Shown here one piece after another: positions 34,327 through 45,659 of a stretch of 64,000 bases of DNA; position 1 is the stretch's first letter, and each line of letters starts with the position of its first letter. The translations under genes were made by a program, and so were the position numbers. Under the pieces are notes generated by a model that saw only the letters and a list, made by a program, of their open reading frames with translations, made no database searches and had not been told where the DNA came from. Origin of the DNA: Argyresthia goedartella (Eukaryota; Arthropoda; Insecta; Lepidoptera; Argyresthiidae). The DNA is taken from the NCBI GenBank assembly GCA_949825045.1, contig OX463808.1, positions 25,419,674 to 25,483,673 of the forward strand. Direction: 5' to 3'.

Positions 34327-34582
34327 AGAGGCAAGTACGCGAGTTCGAGGATCAGCGTAAAGCTGACCTTGATATGAAACGCGACCTGTTAAAAGCCCGT
34401 CCACCTGCTGCCGTTACCTACAACTACGCGGGTGGCGTACTTACGTGCCCCCAGTGCGCAAGAAGTTGCGCTGCGAAGATCGGCTACATAAGCCACGTTC
34501 GGGCGCACGCGCGCGAAACCGACTAGGAGTAGATAGTGGTCGCCATGACCGAAATCGGTCGGAATCATCATCATCAGATATG
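34327..34582 (+). pseudogene. LINE C-terminal zinc-finger tail and 3' end
   Basis: The frame from about 34327 reads REFEDQRKADLDMKRDLLKA, then a C2H2-type finger: CPQCARSCAAKIGYISHVRAH (Cx2C, then Hx3H), stopping at TAG near 34526. The 3' untranslated part ends in an ATCATCATCATCAG tail. A single C2H2 finger preceded by a basic helical stretch is the usual C-terminus of some insect LINEs that carry apurinic-type endonuclease and RT, and the triplet tail fits. Everything upstream is missing, so it is a heavily 5'-truncated insertion. It is not a host zinc-finger gene, because no exon precedes it. Confidence 0.7.
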
Positions 34583-36392
34583 AGTTTTGGTTCTTTAGCT
34601 AGTGGCTGGGCCTGCTTATAGTTTATAAAACCTCAAATAATTTTACCAGATACAATAAACCACTTCTGACACACATAAGGCGCAGTAAACTAATAGTTTT
34701 ATTACTTTTTGCATCGTAGACAATTACAACATCAATCCCCATAAACGTCACGCCAAGCACATCGTACAGGTAAGACTATAAGACATTAGCCCAAGTTACA
34801 CACATTACAAGTTTCCGAATCGACGGCTAATATGCAATCACATACTTTATACACGATTTATCGTACCTATTACAAGATTCGCACTAAACTACCCAGAAAA
34901 TCTTTAACCTAAGCTGTAAGCTTATAAAAGCTCGGCGCTAATGGCCGGATACCGGAAATTGCGCTCTCATATATCTCCGAACAGATTTATGAAAGTACCC
35001 ACACACGGTCACGTGTCTCCTACACTCACACTACTTCAGGATACACAATATACACACATACGCCATGCCAGACGACGCTGCTGAACATGGAAACTTTGAA
35101 ACTTATTAAAGTTAGCATGTCATTAATTTTCTTCAATACCACGTAGGTATTGTATCACTATGCTTCAAACAAAGTTTTATTACTTTCGTAATTTCGTAAT
35201 GTACTCACAAAACAGACATACAGATAACATATAATAGAAAAAACATGTAGCTATTTGTTATAGGGAGAACCATGAGCCAGAAGGTGCTGGCTCATCGCCA
35301 CGTGACATAATTTAGCTATAATAATTACAAAATGAGATAAACTAAAAAGTTGAAGTATGAACTGTGCAGTTTGCCAAGTGCTACGAATGCTACGTCTCCG
35401 TGCTGAGTCCACGTAACGTAGTGGCGTTGCGCTACGGCGTAGCGTCAGCGCAGCGGCCGTAGCAGTGTTGCCGCGGTAATCCGCCTCCAGCGGGCAAGTC
35501 ACACGCTTGCTTGTTATGACGGCGGGGGACGCTTGCTGCCCCATGTTTAATGCATCGTAGGACTCGCAGGCAATAGCACCTATCTACTCCCGCACCCGCA
35601 TGCATATTCAATAGGTGTGCGCGCGCTGCGTACAGCTCTAAGCTGCTTGTGATGTTATAGTGTGCGTCGAGATGTGCGGCGCAATTTGTTTCACCATGTG
35701 GTACCTATCGACCTAATAGAAAGAAAACAACACCGAAAAGGGTCCACTAAAGCCAAGCCAATTGTTGAAAGAATATTATATCCGCGTGGACGCTGTTTTT
35801 TTAGGACCGTAATCTCTCCCGGCGTATCCTTACTTAGCCCCGGCCAACACGTACTGCCCATTGTGACGTCTTCGGAGACGTTTCTTATATGAGCGTTACA
35901 AGTGCTTTCTAAATAATCTAAGTCCAGCCGAAGAGAGCGTATTGTATTGACACAGTGAAGTGGTGGCCGGCCGTATAATGCCGTGTGCATGTGTGTAGTG
36001 TGTGAACGTGTGACGTGAGCGTGTGTGCGCGGACGCTTGATAGAATAAGCAAGTCGCCCGGCGTCGTAGGGGGTGCCGGGGGGTGGAGTGCCCCCTCAAG
36101 TATCTCCAAGACTGGACCTTCCCCCCTCGCCTCCCCACGCCTGCCCACTACACGTCTTCTGTAGCACTTCCCGTAGCCGCAGCGAGCTGTAATGGGCCTT
36201 TATATTATTTTGTAAGGAAACAATGTTATTATAATGGAAATGTGGGGAGATTGCCAAAGAAGGAGTTTTCTCTTAGACTGAAGGTTATTTAATAGTTATT
36301 TGTGCAACAAGAGATCAAAGTTGATTTTTGTTGCGAGTGCTTGTTGGAGTCTCGAGTGAGCGAAGTATTCTATATTTGAATCACGAGTGTAG
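34583..36392. other. Noncoding DNA
   Basis: A CTACG/CGTAG-rich stretch lies at 35385-35470 and a moderately GC-rich part at 35900-36180. Several frames of 70-99 codons have no recognisable content. No gene supported. Confidence 0.35.
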
Positions 36393-36708
36393 CGAATGAT
36401 TCTACGTCAGAATTCTGAGTGAGCGGGAGACTTCAAGGCACGAGATGCAAAAAACTTTGGTATCCTGTTGCACAAACAACTTTTCATCTCAGCAATGAGA
36501 ACATACCAAATAAGAGAATGAAAAGATACAACTTTGAAAAACCAAATAAGCGATTGATTCTACGTTAAAATCCTGAGTGAGCGAGGGACTACAAAGCATG
36601 AGATGCAAATAACTTTGGTCTCATGTTGCACATAGACCATTTCATCTCAGTAATGAGAACATACCAAATATGAGAATGAAAAAATACTACATTGAAAAAT
36701 TAAATAAC
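36393..36708 (+). repeat. Tandem duplication of a 158-bp unit
   Basis: Unit one (36393-36550) and unit two (36551-36708) align along their whole length, for example GAGATGCAAAAAACTTTGGT against GAGATGCAAATAACTTTGGT, and ATGAGAACATACCAAATAAG against ATGAGAACATACCAAATATG. A third degenerate start lies upstream (GAGTGAGCGAAGTATTCTA). The unit is probably part of a dispersed repeat. No coding. Confidence 0.85.
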
Positions 36709-38073
36709 ATTTATTGTAATTTTGCATGATAAACTTCAACTAATTTACGCTATCGAATATTTCTCTAATTGCATTATTAATCAATTACAATGGCTAGGAG
36801 ATAGAATAAAATAAGCTCGATTATTTGGAATTTAATAGCACAACTGCAATTCCATTAGATAATTCAACATTGACGAAATCGCAAACAGCCAAATAACATC
36901 GAATTATAACTCGATACCCGTTGACTGTTTGCGATTTCGCCTATGTTCGCGGCATTTAAAATTAAAAAGCTACTTTGTCTCACTCAGTGAGCAAAATGCA
37001 ACGAGCAAAATGCAAATGTAAAAATAGTACATTTCCCCATAGTTCGCAAAGGCTTATAATATATGATATATAATATATATAGGAGTTAGGAATAGATTTT
37101 TCCGCCTGAGAACCCAAAATCAAGCGGCGAAGGTGCTATTTTTGGCCCAGAAGTCGGAAAATATATTTATTATTTTGTGAGACAAACGTTTTTCAATGCT
37201 TTTAATAAAATTATTTATCTATGTAATTAGTAGGTAATAAATATTGTCTGTCTTCTTTACAAATGTTGACATCCAAGTAGAAATATCTCGTATGGGTTGG
37301 CAGTAACATAAACTTGCATACACTTTTAGCCATAGAATGCGATAAATACCAGGTCAGGACCGATTTCAGTGGCATGTACGTGAGGAGATATTTTCTCACT
37401 AGTGGGTAGACTAGTACTAACACACCGACGTTGATGATGACTTGTAAACTGCAGTTTACCAATAATAACAAATCGGTACCGCCATAATAAGCAGTTCATC
37501 TTCATGTATCTTCCCACAACAAACGGCGAATGTGACTCGGCCCCACTCCAGTTTCAGATACCACATAAATGGAGCCCCGAATATGTTGGCAGCGGCCGCG
37601 AGCTCAGAGCCGGAGCCAAAAGTTATGTTGAAATACTTTTAACGGGAGGGAGGCACTGGAAGCTGTAGTATGAGTAGATTTACAATAAATACACCAAACA
37701 AAGAAAAAGGAACCTCACTGTGGGAGAAACTTTGCCTTTTGTGTTCTAGTACACTGCTCCGGTGAAGTGGCTCGCGTTTCGAGCACGTGTGTGTGTGCAT
37801 TGTAAAAGTGTGTGTTCTTAGGGGTTTTTTTTGATGTTGTATTGAGGCGCCATGTTTAATGAACTTGAAATTAGAAATCAACAAAAAATACTTTTTTTTA
37901 AATTATTGTGCACAAGTTTAACTTTGCTAAACTTGTCCCCACAACCAACGCTCTCAAAATTGTAAGAGAACTAAATAGCCCTTTAGTCCCCACCTAGCGT
38001 CCCTTTACTCTTGGGTTGGACATATTTTGTGGACATAGAATCCATGAACAGGTCATTTATAGTAAGAGTAAAG
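36709..38073. other. Noncoding DNA with a hairpin
   Basis: CGAAATCGCAAACAG at 36874-36888 is perfectly inverted at 36925-36939, with a 36-nt loop. Otherwise AT-rich unassigned sequence. Confidence 0.45.
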
Positions 38074-38655
38074 CAGTCTTCGATTATTGCTGGAAATAAG
38101 CTTCACCTCATTGCATTATAATATTTTTCTGATTGTTGACGAGGTTTTCTTAGATGAAAGCATAAAGATGAAATCCAGCAATAATTGAAACTTGTTCTAA
38201 AGATGCAATCCAGCAATAATCGAACTTGCTCTGAAGAGGTAATCAAGCAATAATAGAAACTTGCTCTAAAGATGTAATCCAGCAATAATCGAAATTTGCT
38301 CTAAAGATGTAATCCAGCAATAATCGATCCTTGCTCTAAAGACATAATAGGTTTTCTAAGATAAAAACACAAAGATGTAAGTAATCAAGCAATAATCGAA
38401 ACTTGCTCTAAAGATGAAATCCAGCAATAATAGAAACTTGCTCTGAAGATGTAATCCAGAAATAATCGAAACTTGCTCTTAAGATGTAATCCAGCAATAA
38501 TCGAAACTTGTTCTAAATATGTAATCCAGCAATAATCTAAACTTGCTCTAAAGATGTAATCCAGTAATAATCAAAACTTGCTCTAAAGACCGAACTCAAC
38601 TTAAGAGTTGAACTTGCTCTAAGCATGTTTTGATTATTACTGGATTACATGTGTA
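38074..38655 (+). repeat. 35-bp tandem array, about 11 copies, with inverted flanks
   Basis: The unit is about GATGTAATCCAGCAATAATC plus GAAACTTGCTCTAAA. Eleven copies carry the (C)CAGCAATAAT-type core between 38170 and 38575. A segment beginning GGTTTTCTAAGATAAAAACA interrupts the array at about 38345-38380. It repeats the left entry sequence GGTTTTCTTAGATGAAAGCA, so the array has two sub-blocks. On both outer sides the unit appears inverted: CGATTATTGCTGGA at about 38080 and TGATTATTACTGGATTACAT at about 38630. Confidence 0.85.
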
Positions 38656-38974
38656 AATGCACTATAAGTACTTCTGAGTATTAGACTTACCCGAAGAACC
38701 AAATAAAGCCTCATGGAGCGTGAGCTACAAATGCTTATGTCTTTTGTGAAACTCTAGGTGAGTATGGCTACCGAAAAGCAATACGATCATGTCGGAGTAG
38801 TAACTAAAATGGTGCAACTTTACAGAAAACTGCATGTTGTGACTGTAGGTTGAGTTTAAAATTGCTGACGTCTGAATAGTTAACAAACAGAACATCGTGC
38901 TTGCTCCTAGCCCAAAATATAGAGGATCCTAAAGTGATTATATAAAAAAATAGGTTGCATTGATTTATATAAAA
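38656..38974. other. Noncoding DNA, nothing recognised
   Basis: Short unassigned stretch between the 35-bp array and the long inverted-repeat element. Confidence 0.35.
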
Positions 38975-39280
38975 GTTTTTTCTTCTAGGATTGTTTGGTA
39001 TCGTTTAGGTATGCCAAACATAAGCTTGCGAACTCAAAATACTCGAGATTTTACGATTTACACCAGTTTTTCGCTCATATCTCGAAAACCGTTAAAAATA
39101 ACAACACAGTCACTTCTACATTAATTAACTATATACAATTATGGACAAATGATGTCATATTTTAACTGTAGGATCAATTCTTTAAGAGCACCAGCAACAG
39201 CAGATATCGGTAAGTGATCCATCAATTATAATCCGTCATAAACTACATCCTATTATTATTATTATTTTACTTTTTATTGT

Positions 39281-39667
39281 ATGTTTATGTTTATGACAAA
39301 TATTTTTTTGTTTCTATCTTCTTTCTTTCTTTCTTTTTTCTTTCTTTCTATTATGTTTACAGCCCCACAACCCTATAGTAACGTGCGCAACGCGATACTA
39401 CACCCATACTACTTACATGTTCCAGAACACCGTCCAGTTTCAAATGTTCTTCGGACAGTACTCGTTCAGGGTTTTGAATACCACTTTGATGTTCTACTTA
39501 GGACTGTTAATGGCAAGGCCACTATAACCATGTCTATATCCAAGCCCAGTAAGGCTACTCCTGCTGTGTCATCTGGTAGAGTAGTCCCTGCTGTATGTTC
39601 CAGATCACCGCCCAGGTCCAAAAGTTTGGAAGCTGAAACCCCCCAAAAAACTTTATTTACAAATTAG
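39281..39667 (+). CDS. Unrecognised ORF inside the 1.4-kb element (part 1)
   Basis: I do not recognise this protein. The credible part starts after a pyrimidine-rich run (39303-39352) followed by TTACAG at 39356-39361, which looks like a splice acceptor. From there it reads TAPQPYSNVRNAILHPYYLH, then VLRTVLVQGFEYHFDVLLRT and a Ser/Pro/Lys-rich end, stopping at 39667. The residues before the pyrimidine run are phenylalanine-rich translation of that run and unlikely to be coding. With a second open frame downstream it could be an exon of a captured or transposon gene. No catalytic motif is visible. Confidence 0.3.
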   Translation: MFMFMTNIFLFLSSFFLSFFFLSIMFTAPQPYSNVRNAILHPYYLHVPEHRPVSNVLRTVLVQGFEYHFDVLLRTVNGKATITMSISKPSKATPAVSSGRVVPAVCSRSPPRSKSLEAETPQKTLFTN

Positions 39668-39799
39668 GATTCGTTCGTTCTAGAACGAAACAACGTTCGA
39701 CCAACGTTTTAAAACACTTTCAAAATCTTTAATGATCTATCGCCTCAACCAGTCCTGGACCATGCTGTAGGGACTACTTTACTGGATGATTCAGCAGGA

Positions 39800-40042
39800 A
39801 TGGCCTTGCCTGGCTTGGACCTGGATATAGCTGCTAGCATTATATGGTTTATAATATTCCTAAGTAGAAATCAACTCAACGTAGTTGGTTTTCAAAGCCT
39901 TGAACGGGTATCGCCCGAAAAACTTTTAGACCTGTATCTGGTGATCTGGAACATCCATTATGGATGTATAGGTAGTATTGCGTCGCGCGGGTCACTATGC
40001 GGATGTGGCGCGGTAAACACAACTTACCGGTTTCTCTACTGA
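39800..40042 (+). CDS. Unrecognised ORF inside the 1.4-kb element (part 2)
   Basis: Begins MALPGLDLDIAASIIWFIIF and ends GCGAVNTTYRFLY before a TGA. The first 25 residues contain a hydrophobic stretch that could be a membrane helix. It lies in the same element as the preceding ORF, with a stop-containing gap of about 130 bp. Whether the two were ever one gene cannot be told here. It could be a chance frame. Confidence 0.2.
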   Translation: MALPGLDLDIAASIIWFIIFLSRNQLNVVGFQSLERVSPEKLLDLYLVIWNIHYGCIGSIASRGSLCGCGAVNTTYRFLY

Positions 40043-40415
40043 AAATCTGTCTTAATTATGTTTGACCCATTCTGCTCTTGAAAATATAAATGACATAAGT
40101 TGTAAAAATTTAATATACTTAATAAATTTGGAAGTAACTGTGTAGTTATCTGTTGGTTTTCGAGATATGAGCGAAAAACTGGAACAAGTCCGAAAATTTC
40201 GAGTCGCATACTTATGTCATATCTAGAAATGTGTGTGCCTGTACATAAAGGATATGTTAGATATTAATAGCTTCATTAAAATACTTATATGATATTTAAT
40301 TGGGTTAGACACCTGTAATGATGTCACGAATTGATATGTAATTGAATAAATAAATAAATGAAAGTCTTGCAGGCATACCCACAATATACCAAACGATCCC
40401 AGAAAAAAATATTTT

Positions 40416-42317
40416 GGAGTAATTAATATGATCTATTATTCTCAAATTGGGAAGTTATTTTGTCTAACTTACCTTATAATATAACTATAAGTTGAGCCAC
40501 ACATAAAAATATACTGAAAATTGCGCCATATAAATAAAAGAATTTAGTCTAGTAACTACTCGTAGTTACCTACTACAGAAAGTTTCACCGCTGTCGACGA
40601 GTTACAGCATTGATTTCATTCAGTAAATCTCGCGCCGAACTTCTTTAGATCGTCGCTTGCCTATGCCCCGGTTCATCCGCCCGGGGGCGCCACCTGCTAT
40701 ATAATTGAACTTCAAAACTGCGCAGTCCTGATCCCCAATACTTCCACTTCCGCTTCAGTGGGTAAACCACCCTATCTATTTGTTTTGTCTGCGATGTCTT
40801 TGGTTCTGTCAAAGCGTGGAGCTTGACGGATAATGCGGGAGACGCGGATGTGACGGCTGGAAGGTGCTGGAAGACTGGGTTTATTCCAGGGTTGTATATA
40901 ATATTAATACCTTACCATTTTCAGTGTTCTACATTCAAAGGGTGCCACAGGATCCTATTGCTGACTCTCCGCTATCCGTCCGCCCTTTCGGCCGTCCAAT
41001 TATCATAGAGCATTATTTCTTGAAGTTTACTAGGTAGACACTTTACTTTTACTTACTACTTACCGTCCTACTATCCAATGTCATTATTACGAACTACTTA
41101 GCATACAGAAGCCGCAAACGAAAATCCAGAATCGGGTGGCCATTTCGAAGCAAATAAATAGACGCTCTAGCAACGCAAATAAATAGTTTCGCAAATACAC
41201 GGCGTTCTCTGGAATGAGCTGGACAATGTCGAGTGGCCCTCCCACATTCACGTCATGCCGCCGGAGCTCTCGAGCAAATACGAGCCACGGCCACTCCAGT
41301 GGGGAATCAAGAAAGAAACCGCCGACCGGAGAAACCGAGAGCTCACGGCTCAATCAACCCTTGCAGCTTGCAGGCGGGACACGAGTGCAGTCTTAAGACT
41401 TTGTTGTAGGTGCCTCAGGTCAACTTATGCCTTTGAAGGAACGATCGTAGCCCTTATGACGCAGGAAGTAAGAGTTTAGCTAAGTCAAAAACGTGGAACT
41501 TGGGCAGTACACGGAGTACACGGGGCTTATGGATTAATTGGAAGGAGACCTGAATTGACGTCCTGAAAGGATTGATCTGGATGTAAAGTCGCTAAGACAT
41601 TGACTAATAAGTGTCACCAATCCTTTTTTCTCCTTCCTCCGTCGTGTTGCGACTAATTAACATATGGACTGTGTCTATATAATCGTAATGCACTATTGAT
41701 ATCATTCGCACGTAGGTAGCTCGTAAACAGACCAAGTAATAAAAACCTTCACTCCAGTCATTCACTGAACCTTTTCAATCAAACCAAGCGGTCATAAGCC
41801 TCAAAGCACTGAAACCGAGCGGCATCGGACAGCGAACGTTCCAAATATGAAAATAAAGAAAATAATCTTCCCGTGACGGTCTCCTCCAATCGCGCACCTC
41901 GGTTTTATTACATCCATAAATTCATCATATCGTAGCAGCAGCGGCGCTCGCCATTGGCCGAGGGAGGGAGAGGGCACATCGCCTCTCGCTCGCACCTCCT
42001 TCATATTAATATTGAATTTTTCTCGGCCCCCTCCCGCCACCCCTCGGGAGGCTCTATACTAGCTCCCCCGTATTGTTGTTATCTTTAATGTTGTGGAAAA
42101 CGCGTTTTCTTGTGTCGTTAACTTTTATATTGCACGAGTGATACTTTTACGGGTCTGCTTCATGACGTATTTCGGTGTTTTGTATCCAGTGGTGTCAAGC
42201 ATTAAGTGCTATAATATTTAGAAGTTCTGTAAAAATAGAAAACGTATTAAGTTTGTGTTTTAGGATATTAGAAATATAATTAGGTATTCAAAATAATAAA
42301 CAAAAATATTCTATGAT
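40416..42317. other. Noncoding DNA with a small element fragment
   Basis: 40938-41005 (AGGGTGCCACAGGATCCTAT and the CCGTCCGCC-type run) resembles the outer end of the mariner-like element at 47.1 kb. 41210-41400 has overlapping open frames on both strands without recognisable domains. 41930-42060 is CpG-rich with CGCTCGCCATTGGC. No gene supported. Confidence 0.35.
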
Positions 42318-42505
42318 ATATCGTTGAAGTGCGGGTCGTGCCCACACACGAAGCGTTCCGTACCATCGTAGGTACAAGAGAACTTAACTACTAAAAATAA
42401 ATAAACCAAAATAAAAAGAGAATAATAAGTATTATGTCCGAACGTGGATTCGAACCCTAAGATTGTGAAATCAATATCAAACCAATTGCGCCAACACAAT
42501 CATGT
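42318..42505 (-). mobile_element. tRNA-derived SINE fragment
   Basis: On the minus strand the head has GGCGCAATTGGTTTGA (D-arm and A-box-like) and GGGTTCGAATCCACG (B-box-like, around 42445-42459). An AT-rich body follows. The far end (GTACGGAACGCTTCGTGTGT on the minus strand) looks like the border of a mariner-like element, so the SINE may abut or be fused to one. Confidence 0.55.
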
Positions 42506-42559
42506 GATAAGCCAATAAATCTACGATCATATTTGAAACGTGTTATGGTTTGTTACATC

Positions 42560-42765
42560 ACGGTTGGTGTTAAAAGAAGTCTCCTTTTATTTATAAAATC
42601 CCGTGTAGTTCATTATTTATTGCTACAGAAATACACATTCTATGAAAAACTTCAACTATCTACCTTTATGGTTCACGAGATACAGCCCGCTGACGGATGG
42701 ACTGACGGACAGACGGACAGCGGAGGCTTAGTAATGGTCCGGTTTGGCACCCTGAAAGAAATCCA
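42560..42765 (+). mobile_element. Fragment of a non-autonomous mariner-like element
   Basis: Contains ATGGTTCACGAGATACAGCC followed by GACGGATGGACTGACGGACA and GGCACCCTGAAAG, the reverse complement of the left part of the 47.1-kb element. Only one end is present. No coding. Confidence 0.6.
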
Positions 42766-45600
42766 TGGTTAGTTTCGACATCTGTCCACACATTTGTTTG
42801 TTTACATTCTTTTAAATACCTAATTGTCCCTACTACAAGTAGCTTTACCCAAGTAGCTATGTTTAGTCATATTTTTCTTTTAAAATGTTTTTAAACCGTC
42901 ATTTCAACTTATTATAACAATAAACAATATCAACCCCGTGGAACGACAAACAAAGAGTAATTAATCATTCAGTCAGAAAAGGGTTGGAAAACTCCCCAAA
43001 GTATGTTCCTTTAATGCTTTGTCTGGCAGTAAATTAAAAAGAGGAAATAAACTGTCTCTGCTGAAGCCAACGACCTCTTTCATTGGTCATCAAATACGAC
43101 TAACTTCGGCAGATTTTTTACTTCTCTACAACTTTACTTATAGCCGCTGAACCCTTAAAAAAGGTAAAGAGAGTAATGTTCCCTTCACGAGGACCTCAGA
43201 TTTACTTATTTTATTGAATTGCAAATGGCATCCTATAATCTCGTAAAAATCAATCTCTCATCTCTATATACGTATATGCAAAGCGATACACCAAAACACA
43301 TAAGTTAAGAAAATAAAATAAAATAGATCTTTCTTAACTTCCACCCTTATATTTCAAAGCTCAAAAGAAATCGCAAGCAATATCAGCTTGAAAATATATA
43401 TCGGATTGCTTTGTCGCAGCTTTGGAAATCGAAATCTATTTTCCTTCAAATCTAAGTGAATCCCCCGCGATTGGAAATGTACCCTTTACCTACTGGCGGC
43501 GGGCGCGGGCGAGGCAATTGATATTCCAACAATACAATGTATGAATAAAATATAAACTTAGTTCCTGCTGTGAGTCGACGTGTAGTGTGGGTACTCATCG
43601 AAGGCTTTTGGGGATTCGAGTGTCTATTCTTACTCCACCAAATCTGTAGAGATTCTATACGAGATTGTTTTTGTAATTGGCAAAATCTTTAATGACACTT
43701 TTCACGTGCACTCTTTGTCTATCTAAGCGCTTTTTACTTTTATTGTCTTAGCTACTTAACTACTCAGGTTACGAGTCGCGTAATCAAAGTTTAAACTATA
43801 AGTCAGCATATGACTATCTTAGAACTATATATGATAGGGTTGGTAAGCAATTTCCTCTAATATTAGACCGGACCAGCAAATCCGGAGATAGCAGAGACCC
43901 CTTTTCATTTATGTGTCGCGGAGATATTTAATACCACAGTGACCCCAAATTACATTCCTTCCCATAACCTTTGCTTGAAGCTGGTTGCAGGGACCCTGCT
44001 TCGTACCTATATTATTTCAAGAAAAAAATTCATGAACATCTTTGAACTTGGGAACTTGGAAAGCATATGAATGTTGAGGATAATCTCGTAATTAGATTTT
44101 TATTTTCACGAACTATGGTTCGTGCCTATAACAGTGTCCATCAAACATGAATACGTATCCAATTTCACATTCCTAATACACTAGTCCATGCTGCTTCGAT
44201 ATGGCTAGTATCTTATGAATTAAATATGAGCGCTTTATTCGATTCCGCCGCCCCCGATATCTGATAATAAAAAAGGAATTGATCGTGAACATACACACGC
44301 ACGGCTAAGGCCAGGGCTTTCTCTGGGCCGCTATTTTTTACGGGCGTCCTTCCGTCGACAATCACTTCATAGCGACCCCTGTCCGAGCGTTCGATGACAG
44401 AATTATTTATCAGTTTGAGAAATGACGGGAAATTGAATGTAGTCGCAATGTTTACAACGCATTCTCTGTCCGCCGCCGTCCTCGGGGGCGCTTTCCCTCG
44501 CGTTCTGATGTCCACTTTTCAAAGAGGCCGCTCGGACGAGGGTCGCAAAAAGTGTCCCTGGAGTAAAAAATAAAAAATAAATATATTGTAACTTCGTTCA
44601 CCAAATGTTACGTGTTCGGCGAATGACAAAGAAAAAATCGACCTGGCAGTAGCGATCGGTCAGTCTGAAGAGCGGTGTTGATATTTTATTCAGTTGATTG
44701 GTATAATTGTTTTGTGCTCGGGGAGCGTTGCACTATGGTGTAATCTATCTGAGTGATCCGGTAGCCATGTGGTGCTGCTTGCTCGAGGGTGCTTCCACGA
44801 CTCGTGCTGGCTGACCGGGTGCGTAGCAACACAATGTGATTCGATATATTGAATTATCGAACTTGTGATAAGCGAACGGAGAATATCCGGGTAGCGGATG
44901 GTGGTATGGGTAGTTGAGTACTGCTGTGCAACTAAACTTTGCTAATGCAATTCGAAACGGAACTGTCAGCACTGTCGCCTCGCAGACGGAGTGCATGACA
45001 AAGTTAGAGCATGACCATCCACAGCTTTTGACTTAAAAACAAAACCACAAAGTAACGTAATGCAATCATCGAATAACTATTGTGGATCACTGTATAAAAT
45101 TAATCATTTGCACCCCGGTAACATAAACTATACGCTTCGTATTTTTCAAAATAATTACACAAAACTTATCCATATTAGCCTGAACGTCTATATACGTACC
45201 TATACTATAATGTCGTCCAATTTCTGGCCCTCATATCCCCTGCCCTGGGTATATGTATGTAGGCTGGTACGTTGATACATAATAGCATCCATGGCCGCTC
45301 GTAAAAATGTTTTATTCACCCCATACGGCGTCGTAAAAGGAGTAATAACGTTGGAAGGTATCGTGGAAGCAATTACAGATCTGTTATAGTTTGTTACAAA
45401 GGCGCTTGTTTATTAACCTTTTAGTATCAACTCATTTACCAAACGAGAGTACAATTTATTGTTCACATACATTCAGGGAACACTCGTATATATTATATAC
45501 ACTTTTAATCGAAACAAATTACCATCCTGTAAAACTGGAGAGTATTGATAATGAACCGGTAAATCAAAAGCTGATAATACTCTGTAAATGTTGAATAGCA
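42766..45600. other. Noncoding DNA
   Basis: AT-rich sequence with small CpG-rich patches (43490-43510, 44300-44530). A 100-codon minus-strand frame at 44213-44515 has no motif I recognise. The 44640-45000 stretch is more balanced in composition but gave no supported product. Confidence 0.35.
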
Positions 45601-45659
45601 ATGTCTTTCTTTGTTTCGCGTCACGATCTGCTAAATAAATAAAAATAAAGATCTCCAAA

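Larger units (their letters stand above)
38975..40415. mobile_element. 1.4-kb element with long terminal inverted repeats
   Basis: The left end (GGATTGTTTGGTATCG at about 38988-39003, then GTATGCC) is inverted at the right end (GGCATAC... and ACCAAACGATCCC at about 40373-40403). Inner arms are conserved too: 39063-39090 is a perfect 28-bp inverted match of 40155-40182 (contains CGCTCATATCTCGAAAAC). The interior is about 1 kb and holds two open frames (39281-39667 and 39800-40042) that I do not recognise. Its size and arms fit a DNA transposon, perhaps one carrying captured sequence. The superfamily is unknown, and the exact outer ends and target duplication are unresolved. Confidence 0.65.

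Noticed and set aside
38074..38655. Possible CRISPR-like array (regular 35-bp repeats)
   Set aside because: Units are directly tandem with no unique spacers, no cas genes, and the genome is eukaryotic; it is a minisatellite.
41210..41480. Overlapping open frames on both strands (PPELSSKYEPRP and others)
   Set aside because: Could be an exon, but several frames are open at once and none carries a known motif; left in the noncoding description.
44213..44515. 100-codon minus-strand ORF
   Set aside because: Looks protein-like in composition, but I recognise no family and see no exon borders; too weak to list as a gene.
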